Notes under the pieces: model-generated | The model's database searches: none | What the model was told of the DNA's origin: nothing | Seen by the model: the letters and a program-made list of their open reading frames with translations, nothing else | Translations under genes and position numbers: made by a program | Shown here: piece by piece, positions 8,625-16,696 of the stretch | How the letters are laid out: the number at the start of each line of letters is the position of its first letter | How positions within the stretch are numbered: the first letter of the stretch is position 1 | Assembly (NCBI GenBank): GCA_023387985.1 | Contig: JAEWHC010000009.1 | Span: 806,001 to 870,000, forward strand | Direction: 5' to 3' | Source of the DNA: Bacteroidota bacterium | GTDB taxonomy: Bacteria; Bacteroidota; Bacteroidia; Chitinophagales; Chitinophagaceae | Length of the DNA: 64,000 nucleotides

Positions 8625-8951
8625 CTAAGAAAAAGAAGCCCGCTCCGCCTGCCGTGCTTCCACTTCAAACCGGTTATTTTTATAGCCTTTCAAAACCCAC
8701 TCGGTAAGATATTCTTTTAAAAAGATCCATTTGCCCAACCTGTTGTATTGTTCAACATGTTTTAGTTCATGTCGTACCCACCGGCGGCTTTTTAGAAAGG
8801 TTGCAGTATCAACACCCCAAAGCAGGATCTGCCTGTCCCAAACGAGGGCCACGGCACCGGTACGCATATACCACGTGGCAATGCGTGCGAAAACGGAATT
8901 TTCGACTACAGTAACGTTTTCAGGGAGTAATATATCTGTATTGTTTTCCAA
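8625..8951 (-). CDS. Small DUF4157-like HExxH protein
   Basis: A 108-residue protein with WVRHELKHVEQYNRLG; the HELKH at residues 61-65 is a zinc-binding HExxH, and glutamates near 97-99 could be a third ligand. The layout resembles the short metallopeptidase-like domain DUF4157, which also occurs in larger toxin-associated proteins, but here it stands alone with no immunity or secretion gene beside it. No signal peptide is visible; some hydrophobic stretches (AVALVWDRQILLWGV) may be strands. It may be only a vestigial metalloprotease fold. The neighbours birA (convergent) and bcp give no functional hint. Confidence 0.6.
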   Translation of the reverse strand: MENNTDILLPENVTVVENSVFARIATWYMRTGAVALVWDRQILLWGVDTATFLKSRRWVRHELKHVEQYNRLGKWIFLKEYLTEWVLKGYKNNRFEVEARQAERASFS

Positions 8952-9006
8952 TTATTTAATGATTGATTCAAAAGTTTACCTAATGAACGTTTTAAAGCCG
9001 TATGTG

Positions 9007-9489
9007 TTATTTCAGAGATGCGGTTTTCCAGAAATCCAGGATCTCATCAGTATGCACCTTGCTTTTAGGCTTTTCGATGATATGGCGCAATATCCCGTTT
9101 TCATCAATCAAAAATGTGGTACGGTGCGTTCCTTCAAATTCCCGTCCCATAAATTTCTTCATGGCCCAAACGCCGTATTTATTATGGATTTTCAAATCGG
9201 TATCGGCAATTAATGAAAAAGGCAATTCATGTTTGGTTATAAATTTCGAGTGGCTTTTTTCATCATCACTACTTACGCCGATCACCTGAATTCCTGCACT
9301 TTTTAATTCAGCATATCCATCGCGGAGGTTACATGCCTGTACAGTACAGGTAGGTGTATTGTCGTGTGGGTAGAAGTAGAGGGCAACTTTTTTACCTGCA
9401 AAATCTTTCAATGAAATTTTCTTGCCGTTTTCATCTATGCCTGTGAATGCGGGAGCCTTTTTACCGGGTTTTGGAAAGGTCAATGTCAT
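9007..9489 (-). CDS. bcp: Thioredoxin-dependent thiol peroxidase (Bcp/PrxQ)
   Basis: Peroxiredoxin that reduces hydrogen peroxide and organic hydroperoxides with thioredoxin. 160 residues, normal for the Bcp/PrxQ group. The peroxidatic Cys48 lies in TPTCTVQACN and the resolving Cys53 is five residues further on, the atypical 2-Cys pattern. The usual TPGC is TPTC here, a conservative change. LYFYPHDNTPTC and THRTTFLIDENG also fit the family. It lies downstream of the FUSC gene on the same strand with a 56-base gap. Confidence 0.93.
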   Translation of the reverse strand: MTLTFPKPGKKAPAFTGIDENGKKISLKDFAGKKVALYFYPHDNTPTCTVQACNLRDGYAELKSAGIQVIGVSSDDEKSHSKFITKHELPFSLIADTDLKIHNKYGVWAMKKFMGREFEGTHRTTFLIDENGILRHIIEKPKSKVHTDEILDFWKTASLK

Positions 9490-9545
9490 GATCGGGTATT
9501 TCTGGTTTCAATAGGTTTCAATCGAAAAGCATACCATTGGCGTTT

Positions 9546-11690
9546 TTATGCCGGATTGCCCGAAACCATCTGCCGCGTTACGCGCAATATGTCAGCGGAA
9601 GTACGGTTCAGCAATTCCAATTGCCCAAAAACAGGTTCCCGTATTTCGGGGTTCCAGATTTTTTTGGTGAATCCGGTCACATTTTCCGGGTCTTCCCGTA
9701 ATAATTTTTCCGCCCGCAGCAGTTTATCGGATATTTCATTTCCCGGTTCTGCCAGGTCAATGGGATGATCGGGCATGGCCAGGGTTTCCGCGTAATCGCG
9801 GTAAGTGGCGAGGTAAGCGATGAACATATGACAGCCGACCACCAATTCGTGGAGCATATCGCCTTTCGTGCGGCGTCTTGATGGTTCGTTCATCATACTG
9901 CGGAAAGCATCATTGAGGTTGGCCAATGCAACGTAATTTTTCTTTCTTCTGATCTTGAATTCCTGATCGATCATCATATCGCCCATAAACACGCCGGTGA
10001 GGTATTCAAAATATGCGCGGGAAGCGGCAAGACAATCTGCAAGCAGGCCATTAATCCGGGTCTTTTCCCAAAGGGGAGGAATGGCCAGGGTGGCTGCCCA
10101 TGCTATCATACCGCCAATAAACGTATCCAATACGCGGTCGGCAAATAGGGTCGCGGAATCTGAATAATTCAATAATTCCAGGGCAATGATCAGGTAAATG
10201 GTCATAAAAATTACAGCCGGCAGATACCTTACACGGATCAGGCTGAAGGTGACGATCATGCAAAACAGCACAATAACGGTCAATACGGTTGTGTTATTTA
10301 TAAAGGCTATCACAATCATGCCGATAATGGCCCCGAAAAGTGTGCCCAGTAAACGTTCTTTGTTGCGCTGTTTCGTCAAAGCATAAGCCGGTTTCACGAT
10401 CACTGTAACAGTCAGCAATATCCAATAAAAATGTCCAACAGGCAGCAGTTGGGCAAACAGGAACCCCGCCAGTACCGCTGCCGAAACCCGTATGGAATGC
10501 CGGAAAACATTGGACTCGAAGTTCAGATTATTCCTGAATATTCGCCAGTTGATCCTTGTGGGATCTACAAATTGTTGTAGGCGCAGGTTCGAGCGAACTT
10601 TAATCCCGGGATGATACGTGCTGAATGTACGGATGAGATCAATCTGTTTCGTAACAGCAACAATGCTTTGGTAAACTTGTTCGAGCCCCGTAAAATCGTT
10701 ACGATTTCCCTGGCGGTGTTTCAGCATGTTGAGTGCATTTTTCAGGTCATGAACTTCCTGCCATTTGAATTCCTGGTTTTCGGCCGGACGACCCAATTGA
10801 ACCGCAAGGGCGATCTTGTCAAGTTCTGCGGAAAGATTGGCAACGGCTTTTTCAAACGCCTCCAGGATGCCTGTCCCCTGAAATGTTTTGCGCAGCCGGC
10901 CATAATCCTGCTGGCTCGAAAGTACATTTTCAAAAAGGTCCATTGCTTCCAGGAAAATCATCAGCAATACCCGCCCGTTATGCGTGCTTTCGCGTACAAA
11001 TTCACGGGTTTTGAACAAGATATCCCGAACCACCTGCTGGCTTTCATGTACTTCTACCTGGATGGCATTTAGTTTTTGGATTTCTTCACTGAGCACTTTG
11101 GCAGGATCATAAAAAGCAGATTTTTGCTGTAGAAATTCTGCCGTTTTGTGCAGGCAATCGCCAAGAACTTGTTGTGCAAGCTTATAGGGCATCAGCCGGC
11201 TGGAAATGCTGCTCAGCAAAAAGTAAACGGTCCCGCCCAGGGATGCGAAAGCTGCAGTAATCAGCAATTCGGACATCGCTTTTTGCTCATCAAGGCTTAG
11301 AACCATCATCAGCAAACAGGCAGAACCCACATTCGCTGAGCGTGTTCCAAATGCCGCCACCATAGAAAAGGAAAATGTGGCCAATGCCAGCCAAATCATC
11401 AACAACCATTCAAAATGCAAGAGCCAACCCGTAATGATGATCAGCAGAAATATGGCAAAAATGGTAAACAGCATCGCATTTTGCCGGTGATGCTGCGGAC
11501 CTGGGTTATCAACTATGGTAAGACAAAGTGCGCCAAGTGCCATGGCCAGCCCCCATTGCAATTGTCCCAAAAAACCTAAGACAATAACCGGTATTGCAAT
11601 GGATACGGTGGAAAGCAGACCATGATAAAAATTGTGGCCTGCAGTAAATTTCCGGAATTGAAACAGGTAATTGTCCAGTTGGAATAACAT
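9546..11690 (-). CDS. FUSC-family inner-membrane protein
   Basis: 714-residue integral membrane protein with two blocks of about five to six hydrophobic helices (residues about 20-170 and 390-540), each followed by a soluble helical region, the architecture of YccS/YhfK and fusaric-acid-resistance (FUSC) proteins. Some relatives export aromatic acids, but the substrate is unknown here and no membrane-fusion partner is adjacent. The motif KQRNKERLLGTLFGAIIGM in the second block is the clearest FUSC signature. The gene follows the AraC regulator by 48 bases on the same strand, so that regulator may control it. Confidence 0.85.
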   Translation of the reverse strand: MLFQLDNYLFQFRKFTAGHNFYHGLLSTVSIAIPVIVLGFLGQLQWGLAMALGALCLTIVDNPGPQHHRQNAMLFTIFAIFLLIIITGWLLHFEWLLMIWLALATFSFSMVAAFGTRSANVGSACLLMMVLSLDEQKAMSELLITAAFASLGGTVYFLLSSISSRLMPYKLAQQVLGDCLHKTAEFLQQKSAFYDPAKVLSEEIQKLNAIQVEVHESQQVVRDILFKTREFVRESTHNGRVLLMIFLEAMDLFENVLSSQQDYGRLRKTFQGTGILEAFEKAVANLSAELDKIALAVQLGRPAENQEFKWQEVHDLKNALNMLKHRQGNRNDFTGLEQVYQSIVAVTKQIDLIRTFSTYHPGIKVRSNLRLQQFVDPTRINWRIFRNNLNFESNVFRHSIRVSAAVLAGFLFAQLLPVGHFYWILLTVTVIVKPAYALTKQRNKERLLGTLFGAIIGMIVIAFINNTTVLTVIVLFCMIVTFSLIRVRYLPAVIFMTIYLIIALELLNYSDSATLFADRVLDTFIGGMIAWAATLAIPPLWEKTRINGLLADCLAASRAYFEYLTGVFMGDMMIDQEFKIRRKKNYVALANLNDAFRSMMNEPSRRRTKGDMLHELVVGCHMFIAYLATYRDYAETLAMPDHPIDLAEPGNEISDKLLRAEKLLREDPENVTGFTKKIWNPEIREPVFGQLELLNRTSADILRVTRQMVSGNPA

Positions 11691-11738
11691 GCATACAAAG
11701 CTGAATATTTTTCAGCAAATCGCCGACAGAACTATCGC

Positions 11739-12686
11739 TTAGTTTCTGCTTAACAATTCACAGGGCTTCAGGCCGGTATGTTTTTTAAAAGCGGTGCTGA
11801 AATGGCTGATGCTACTGTAACCCAGCAAAGCACTTACATCGGTTACACTCAGGCTTTTTTCGTACAACAAATATTTGGCGTGCTCCATTCTTTGGCTTTG
11901 ATAGAATTCAAAAATGGTGGTACCAAACATTTCCTTGAAGCCTTTTTTGAGATAGCATTCATTGGTTGCGACTTTCCTGCTCAATTCTTTAATGGTAATC
12001 GGGTTGCCAATGTGTTGCAGAAGCAATTCGCGGGCCTTCATTATCGTTTCGCGACCACGCTCGTCTTCCAGGAATTTACATTGGTAAACGCGGTCACGGT
12101 CGCCAATGCCGAAAAGGCAATCCATGCTGTAAACCAGCAAGAACTGGATCTGGCTATTGATGAAGATATTTTCGAGAGCGCCGGAATAACGGTGGTTGAA
12201 CAAACTCGCCAGGATAATGCGGTTTTTATTGCAAAGCGGAATGATTAACTGGCTGCTTTGAGGATGCAAAAAACTCAGGTATTTGTCCGCTTCACTTATG
12301 GCTACTTTGCTGTGGGCAAATTGTTTGAGATAGGTACTGCTGAACCGGAAACTGTAGATATCAACCGTTTCCACTTCCTCCGAACAATCAAGCAAACCGG
12401 TTCTTACACAAACTTCGTTTTCCACGCAATCTTCGTTTTCGCAATAGGCGCGGCCTGCGATACAAAACTTCAGAATCAGCGAATTATCCGGGTTTTCGTC
12501 TCCAACATATTGATACTCAAGCATACCTACATCATCCACCTGCCAACCAGGGTGACGGATAATTCTCCGCATATCATATTCTACCGAATTGGGAATGGTT
12601 TTTTCCTGTCTCAGGATCATTTCCAATTGCTCCGGAATTAGATCGCGTTGTACCGCTTCCGACAAAATTGCAACTGACTCATTCAT
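11739..12686 (-). CDS. AraC-family transcriptional regulator with a cysteine-rich sensor region
   Basis: The C-terminal hundred residues hold two helix-turn-helix units (TIKELSRKVATNECYLKKGF and SVTDVSALLGYSSISHFSTAF) ending in the AraC signature HTGLKP. The N-terminal part does not look like the arabinose cupin; it contains Cys75, Cys82, Cys87, Cys93 and Cys101, four of them within 20 residues of acidic sequence, which could hold a metal or sense redox state. 315 residues, normal length. Likely target: the FUSC gene just downstream or its own divergent promoter region. The effector is unknown. Confidence 0.88.
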   Translation of the reverse strand: MNESVAILSEAVQRDLIPEQLEMILRQEKTIPNSVEYDMRRIIRHPGWQVDDVGMLEYQYVGDENPDNSLILKFCIAGRAYCENEDCVENEVCVRTGLLDCSEEVETVDIYSFRFSSTYLKQFAHSKVAISEADKYLSFLHPQSSQLIIPLCNKNRIILASLFNHRYSGALENIFINSQIQFLLVYSMDCLFGIGDRDRVYQCKFLEDERGRETIMKARELLLQHIGNPITIKELSRKVATNECYLKKGFKEMFGTTIFEFYQSQRMEHAKYLLYEKSLSVTDVSALLGYSSISHFSTAFKKHTGLKPCELLSRN

Positions 12687-13003
12687 GGCGTAAAATTAAA
12701 CAGATTTGGGAGTTAATTACATGTATGTACCTACAAATTTGGAAATATCTCACATTCCCTTAACCAATCACAACCATTTTTCGACAAAATTCAGACCAAA
12801 TTGTCCGATTTACAATTTTCCACTCTACAACAGCACTAAATCAAGGGTATTTTACTCGCAAGCCTCTCTCAAATTTTTCTTCACGTTGGTTTACTTGCTT
12901 TGGTTTTTTTAAATGAGCTGGTCGTTGATTATTGTTTATATTTGAAAGAAGAGCAAATCAAAACAGCCTTCAGTTGTTTTATTGCCATCAAGAACCGACC
13001 GTT
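12687..13003. other. Gene-free divergent region between the AraC gene and a small membrane protein
   Basis: 317 AT-rich bases with no convincing gene. It should hold the leftward promoter of the AraC gene (a TAATTTTA-like box sits close to its start on the minus strand) and the rightward promoter of the small membrane protein (exact TATATTTG at 12937-12944). Short plus-strand frames here lack family resemblance. Confidence 0.5.
12937..12944 (+). promoter_or_regulatory. Bacteroidota-type -7 box upstream of the PLDc_N-like gene
   Basis: TATATTTG fits TAnnTTTG exactly and lies 59 bases before the ATG at 13004. I see no good -33 TTG at the usual distance, so the call rests on one element only. 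Confidence 0.35.
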
Positions 13004-13207
13004 ATGACAACAGTCTTTTATATAATCATAGTGGCATTGGTTGTGTATTCTGCCATGAGCATTCTGAATTCGGATTACTCATCAACCAAAAAAGCCGGGC
13101 TTTTGGCCCTGGTGGTTTTACTGCCGGTGGTTGGCGCATTTATCTACATGTCGTTGCCCCAAAAAAAGAAGCCCGTCTCCTCTTCAACCAAACGCCCTTT
13201 TCAATAA
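13004..13207 (+). CDS. Small two-helix membrane protein, PLDc_N-like
   Basis: 67 residues: a first helix (MTTVFYIIIVALVVYSAMSI), a loop with NSDYSSTKKAG, a second helix (LLALVVLLPVVGAFIYMSL), and a basic tail. The spacing, the Lys before helix 2 and the PVVGAFIY sequence match the N-terminal domain of cardiolipin-synthase-type phospholipases (PLDc_N), which occurs as a stand-alone protein in many Bacteroidota. The role of the stand-alone form is unknown. I chose the ATG at 13004 because the upstream in-frame start at 12932 adds an implausible polar leader. Its last 24 bases overlap the convergent M3 peptidase gene. Confidence 0.7.
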   Translation: MTTVFYIIIVALVVYSAMSILNSDYSSTKKAGLLALVVLLPVVGAFIYMSLPQKKKPVSSSTKRPFQ

Positions 13208-15199
13208 TCCTTCGACTTTCGGTTCCCGCCCACGAAACGCCACGTACAATTCCATTGGATCCTTTGTGCCGCCGGAGGACAAAAGCTGCTTAAATTTTGC
13301 AGCAATCTCCGGATTGAAAATACCTTCCTGTTTAAAATAATCAAACGCATCGGCATCCAAAACTTCCGCCCATTTGTAAGAATAATAGCCGGACGCATAT
13401 CCTCCCTGGAAAATATGGGAAAACGCCGGGCTGGCGGCAGTATCAGGATTTGAAGGGTACAAGCGGGTTTGTGCAGTAACCGCATCTTCAAATTCCTTTA
13501 TGGCTTCTGTGCCTTTGTATTGGGTATGCCATGCCATATCCAACAAACCAAATCCCAATTGACGCAAGGTTTGATATCCTTCCATGAAATTCTTGGAAGC
13601 GGAAAGTTTTTCTATTTTTTCTTCATGCAATGGCTCGCCGGTTTGGTAATGCCGGGCGAAGCTCTGCAGGAATTCCGGTTCATAGCAATAGTTTTCCATG
13701 AACTGGCTGGGCAATTCCACAAAATCCCATTTTACGGAAGTGCCGCTTAAATTGGGGTATTGGGTATCGGCCAACATGCCATGCAAGGCATGGCCGAATT
13801 CATGGAAGAGCGTGGTTACTTCCTGGAAGGTTAACAGGCTTGGGCTATCTTTAGTCGGCTTAGAGAAATTGCAGACGATGGAAATATGTGGCCTGTTATT
13901 TTCGCCGTTTTTTTGATATTGGTTGGTGAAGCTCGTCATCCACGCACCGGGTCTTTTGCCCCTGCGGGGAAAATAATCGGTATAAAGTAATGCTATGTAT
14001 TTTCCATTTTCTTTCACCTCGTAGGTCTGTACATCAGGATGGTATTTCGGAATGTCAAAACGTTCTTCGAAAGTCAATCCGAATAATTTTCCAGCCAGTG
14101 CAAAAACCGCATGTTGAACCTGCAATAAAGGGAACCAGGGTTTCAATTCCTCATCATTGAGATCGAATTTTTGCTTGCGCAATTTTTCAGCGTAATAGGC
14201 ATGATCATAACCTTGCATTTCATCAATCCCATCAGCTTTGGCAAGGGCTTTAAGTTCTTCAATTTCTTTTTTCGCGAATGGGGTTGCTTTGGAAAGCAGA
14301 TCATTCAGGAAATCCAACACCTTCGGTGCACTTTTCGCCATCCTTTCTTCCAGCACATAATCGGCATAAGTGGAATAGCCCAAAAGCTTTGCTTTTTCTT
14401 CCCGCAACTTCAGGATGTCACGTAGCAATTGCTGATTGTCAAATTCACCGGAATCGAAAGCACGTTTGCCGGATGCCAGGGCCACTTCTCTTCTCAATTC
14501 GCGATTGCTGCCGTAAGTCATCAGCGGCAAATAACTTGGGTATTGCAATGTGATCACATAGCCATCCAGATTTCTTTCTGCCGCCTCTTCGGCGTATTGT
14601 GTCAAAACCGATTCAGGAATGCCTGCCAATTCATTCTTGTCAGTTATGTGCTTAAAATAGGCATTGGTGGCTGCCAAAACATTTTGTCCAAATTGTAGTG
14701 ACTTTAATGCCAGCTCCCGGTTCAGGTCTTCCAGTTTCGTTTTATCAACATCGCTCAGCAATGCACCACTGCGAACAAAGCTTTTCCAGGTCTCATTGAG
14801 CAGCATCTGCTGTTCTTCGTTCAGCGTTAAGGAATCTTTCTCATCGTAGACTTTTTTGATGCGGGCAAACAAAACTTTATTTTGGGTAATCTTTGAACTG
14901 AATGCAGTCAACAAGGGTGAAATTTCCTGCGCGATCTGTTGTATCTCGTCATTGGTTTCCGCCGAATTCATGTTGAAGAAAATGCTTGTAACATTGTTCA
15001 GTTGTTCACCGCTGTAGGCCATGGTTTCAATGGTGTTCGCAAAATCCGCTTCTGCAGGATTATTGGCGATTTCACTAATTTCTTTTTCTGCTTCACCGAT
15101 CAAATATTTGATGGCGGACAAATAATCTTCCGTTTTAATTCTATCAAAAGGGGCCGCTTTAAATGGCGGATCGAAAGGCCGGGTCAGTATATTGTCCAT
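13184..15199 (-). CDS. M3-family oligopeptidase
   Basis: Zinc endopeptidase of the thimet/oligopeptidase A family (M3), 671 residues, cytosolic, no signal peptide. The active site LFHEFGHALHGM carries HEFGH, with the downstream ELPSQFMENYCYEPEFL supplying the third zinc ligand (Glu). The long helical N-terminal half and the C-terminal HIFQGGYASGYYSYKWAEVL are hallmarks of the OpdA/Dcp group. It degrades short peptides left by larger proteases. It is followed at its end by a convergent small membrane gene and preceded by the CTATGTG element region. Confidence 0.94.
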   Translation of the reverse strand: MDNILTRPFDPPFKAAPFDRIKTEDYLSAIKYLIGEAEKEISEIANNPAEADFANTIETMAYSGEQLNNVTSIFFNMNSAETNDEIQQIAQEISPLLTAFSSKITQNKVLFARIKKVYDEKDSLTLNEEQQMLLNETWKSFVRSGALLSDVDKTKLEDLNRELALKSLQFGQNVLAATNAYFKHITDKNELAGIPESVLTQYAEEAAERNLDGYVITLQYPSYLPLMTYGSNRELRREVALASGKRAFDSGEFDNQQLLRDILKLREEKAKLLGYSTYADYVLEERMAKSAPKVLDFLNDLLSKATPFAKKEIEELKALAKADGIDEMQGYDHAYYAEKLRKQKFDLNDEELKPWFPLLQVQHAVFALAGKLFGLTFEERFDIPKYHPDVQTYEVKENGKYIALLYTDYFPRRGKRPGAWMTSFTNQYQKNGENNRPHISIVCNFSKPTKDSPSLLTFQEVTTLFHEFGHALHGMLADTQYPNLSGTSVKWDFVELPSQFMENYCYEPEFLQSFARHYQTGEPLHEEKIEKLSASKNFMEGYQTLRQLGFGLLDMAWHTQYKGTEAIKEFEDAVTAQTRLYPSNPDTAASPAFSHIFQGGYASGYYSYKWAEVLDADAFDYFKQEGIFNPEIAAKFKQLLSSGGTKDPMELYVAFRGREPKVEGLLKRAFG

Positions 15200-15528
15200 A
15201 TCCTAAAAAGTTCAAAATATGGTAGCGAAGTTCTTGATTTTTTCGGGTGGCAAAAGGTTAAAGTGTAAGCTCGCCACATAGGGCACAGTAGGGGTAAGAC
15301 ACTGGTAAATGAGCTAATCCGTCAACTACCAAAAAAATTAACTTAAGTTCCCCCATTACCTATGTGACTATGTTCACCTATTGATTTCTATGTGGTGAAT
15401 ACCCGAATTATAGTGAAAACAGTGATATTCAAATTGCAAATATTTGGATATGGCTACCTATGCAGTGAATCAGGTGAATTGATTGAATGTAACGCGCATT
15501 CGCATCCTCATTTTCCTACCTTTACACC
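15200..15528. other. Divergent intergenic region with repeat element
   Basis: 329 bases between the leftward M3 peptidase and the rightward O-methyltransferase. It contains the CTATGTG/CACATAG inverted-repeat element described separately and, just before the methyltransferase ATG, a TACCTTTA box at 15517-15524 that is one base off TAnnTTTG. I see no gene. Confidence 0.5.
15274..15400. repeat. CTATGTG/CACATAG intergenic inverted-repeat element
   Basis: CCACATAG at 15274-15281 is the exact reverse complement of CTATGTGG at 15388-15395. Between them lie further related words (CCTATGTGACTATGTTCACC at 15359-15378), so the right arm is a short run of degenerate CTATGT units. Similar CACATAG...CTATGTG intergenic hairpins are, from memory, common in Bacteroidota genomes. 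The transcript could fold into a long imperfect stem. I noticed no second copy in this window. Confidence 0.4.
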
Positions 15529-16158
15529 ATGCTCACTTTAGAACAATATTCTGAAAACCATACCACACCATTGGATCCAATTCAGGAGGAAGTATTGACC
15601 TATACCGAAGCCAACCATAAAGAAGCACATATGCTCAGCGGCAGATTGCAAGGCCAATTGCTTCGCCAGATGGTATTTTTTCTAAAACCCAAACTGGTGT
15701 TGGAAATAGGAACCATGACCGGGTTCAGCGCTTTGTGCATGGCATCGGCGTTGCCAAAAGGTGGTGAATTGCATACGTTGGAAAAACGAGAAACAGATGC
15801 ACAACTTGCACAGAGCTTCTTCGACAAAACGTCTTACGGCAAAAAAATCCATCTGCATTTGGGTAAAGCGCTCGAAACCCTCAACAAATTTTCCAAACCC
15901 TGGGAATTCGTCTATTTGGATGCTGACAAACCTGGTTATATCGATTATTATGAGGCGCTACTGAAAACCATGAAACCGAATTCGATCATACTTGCCGATA
16001 ATGTCCATTTCCATGGCAGTGTGCTGAGCTCACCTTTGAAAGGCAAAAACGCCAAAGCTATAGTGGCCTTTAACCAACACGTCATGAAGGATGAGCGGGT
16101 AGAAGTAATTATGCTGCCTGTAAGGGATGGATTGTCTCTGATAAGAATTAGAAATTAA
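15529..16158 (+). CDS. Class I SAM-dependent O-methyltransferase
   Basis: 209-residue cytosolic methyltransferase of the caffeoyl-CoA/catechol-type O-methyltransferase family (methyltransferase 3). Seen: VLEIGTMTGFSALCMASALP (SAM-binding motif I), the acidic HTLEKRETDAQLAQ, FVYLDADKPGYIDYYE (metal-binding Asp) and IILADNVHFHG with the second metal-ligand region. It probably needs a divalent metal; the natural acceptor is unknown. It stands alone between the repeat element and the long leader of the arginine operon. Confidence 0.9.
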   Translation: MLTLEQYSENHTTPLDPIQEEVLTYTEANHKEAHMLSGRLQGQLLRQMVFFLKPKLVLEIGTMTGFSALCMASALPKGGELHTLEKRETDAQLAQSFFDKTSYGKKIHLHLGKALETLNKFSKPWEFVYLDADKPGYIDYYEALLKTMKPNSIILADNVHFHGSVLSSPLKGKNAKAIVAFNQHVMKDERVEVIMLPVRDGLSLIRIRN

Positions 16159-16475
16159 GAGGTAATATCCAAAAAAGGAGCGCTCAAGATTTGGATGATT
16201 GTTCCCGTTTTCCGGTTTCACGGGCATTTGAATAGCTGGTGGCTGCCGGTATTTATGAGGGATAAGAATCATGCAATTTGCAAGATTTTCCCATTGTTAG
16301 CGTGAACTTGAAAAGCGATAATTAGGGTGATTATTTCGACCCCGGCCATTTTTGTACACCCTCCGCAGGCGCATTGCTTGGAATCTCTACAAAATTTTAA
16401 GAAACCTGAACTTGACATTTTCATTTGAAATGCGTTTACTTTGTTCTTCCTTTCAGAAGAGCAAGCAAATTGAAA

Positions 16476-16604
16476 ATGAAATTTCCCATATATCAATACT
16501 TTGTTGAGGCAGTTATTGTTGCCTTTAACAAGCGTGGGTTTTATGCTTTGCCTTGCCGGCCAGGATTTTTGGTTCGGCCCTTTCCGGTTGCGGTGCGACG
16601 ATAA
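16476..16604 (+). other. Candidate upstream peptide (42 codons) before the arginine operon
   Basis: ATG at 16476 to TAA at 16602-16604. The second half is rich in Arg and Pro, with CRPGFLVRPFPVAVRR just before the stop; Arg codons are CGT, CGG, CGG, CGA, CGA. The position, 92 bases before the first gene, and a hairpin 30 bases later recall amino-acid leader peptides, but no U-run follows the hairpin and coding capacity is unproven. Confidence 0.25.
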
Positions 16605-16634
16605 AATTCTCAGTAAACGGTCTTTTTTGGCCGG

Positions 16635-16652
16635 GCTGTGCCGGGACACAGC
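16635..16652 (+). promoter_or_regulatory. Hairpin/operator candidate in the arginine-operon leader
   Basis: GCTGTG CCGGGA CACAGC: a perfect 6-base-pair inverted repeat with a 6-base spacer, 45 bases upstream of the GNAT start. It could be an RNA hairpin or a dimer-binding site. It does not resemble the E. coli ARG box. Confidence 0.3.
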
Positions 16653-16696
16653 ACGATCGTACCCTATTTTTCCATTTACCAATTCCCATTGTCAAC

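Larger units (their letters stand above)
16159..16696. other. Long leader region upstream of the arginine operon
   Basis: 538 bases without a convincing gene. A minus-strand frame (16269-16682) is very basic, spans intergenic-looking DNA and resembles nothing, so I leave it out. On the plus strand the region holds a 42-codon reading frame (16476-16604) ending in Arg-Arg, a hairpin at 16635-16652 and a TATTTTTC -7-like box at 16675-16682. It may carry the operon promoter and a cis-acting control element. Confidence 0.45.

Noticed and set aside
8486..8707. 73-codon plus-strand frame after birA
   Set aside because: Runs antisense into the HExxH gene, and the product looks random.
16269..16682. 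137-codon minus-strand frame in the arginine-operon leader
   Set aside because: Very basic product with no family-like segments, spans a region with promoter features, and has no support from neighbours.
16553..16696. N-terminal extension of the GNAT gene
   Set aside because: The 48 extra residues do not resemble the family, while ATG 16697 gives the usual N-terminus.
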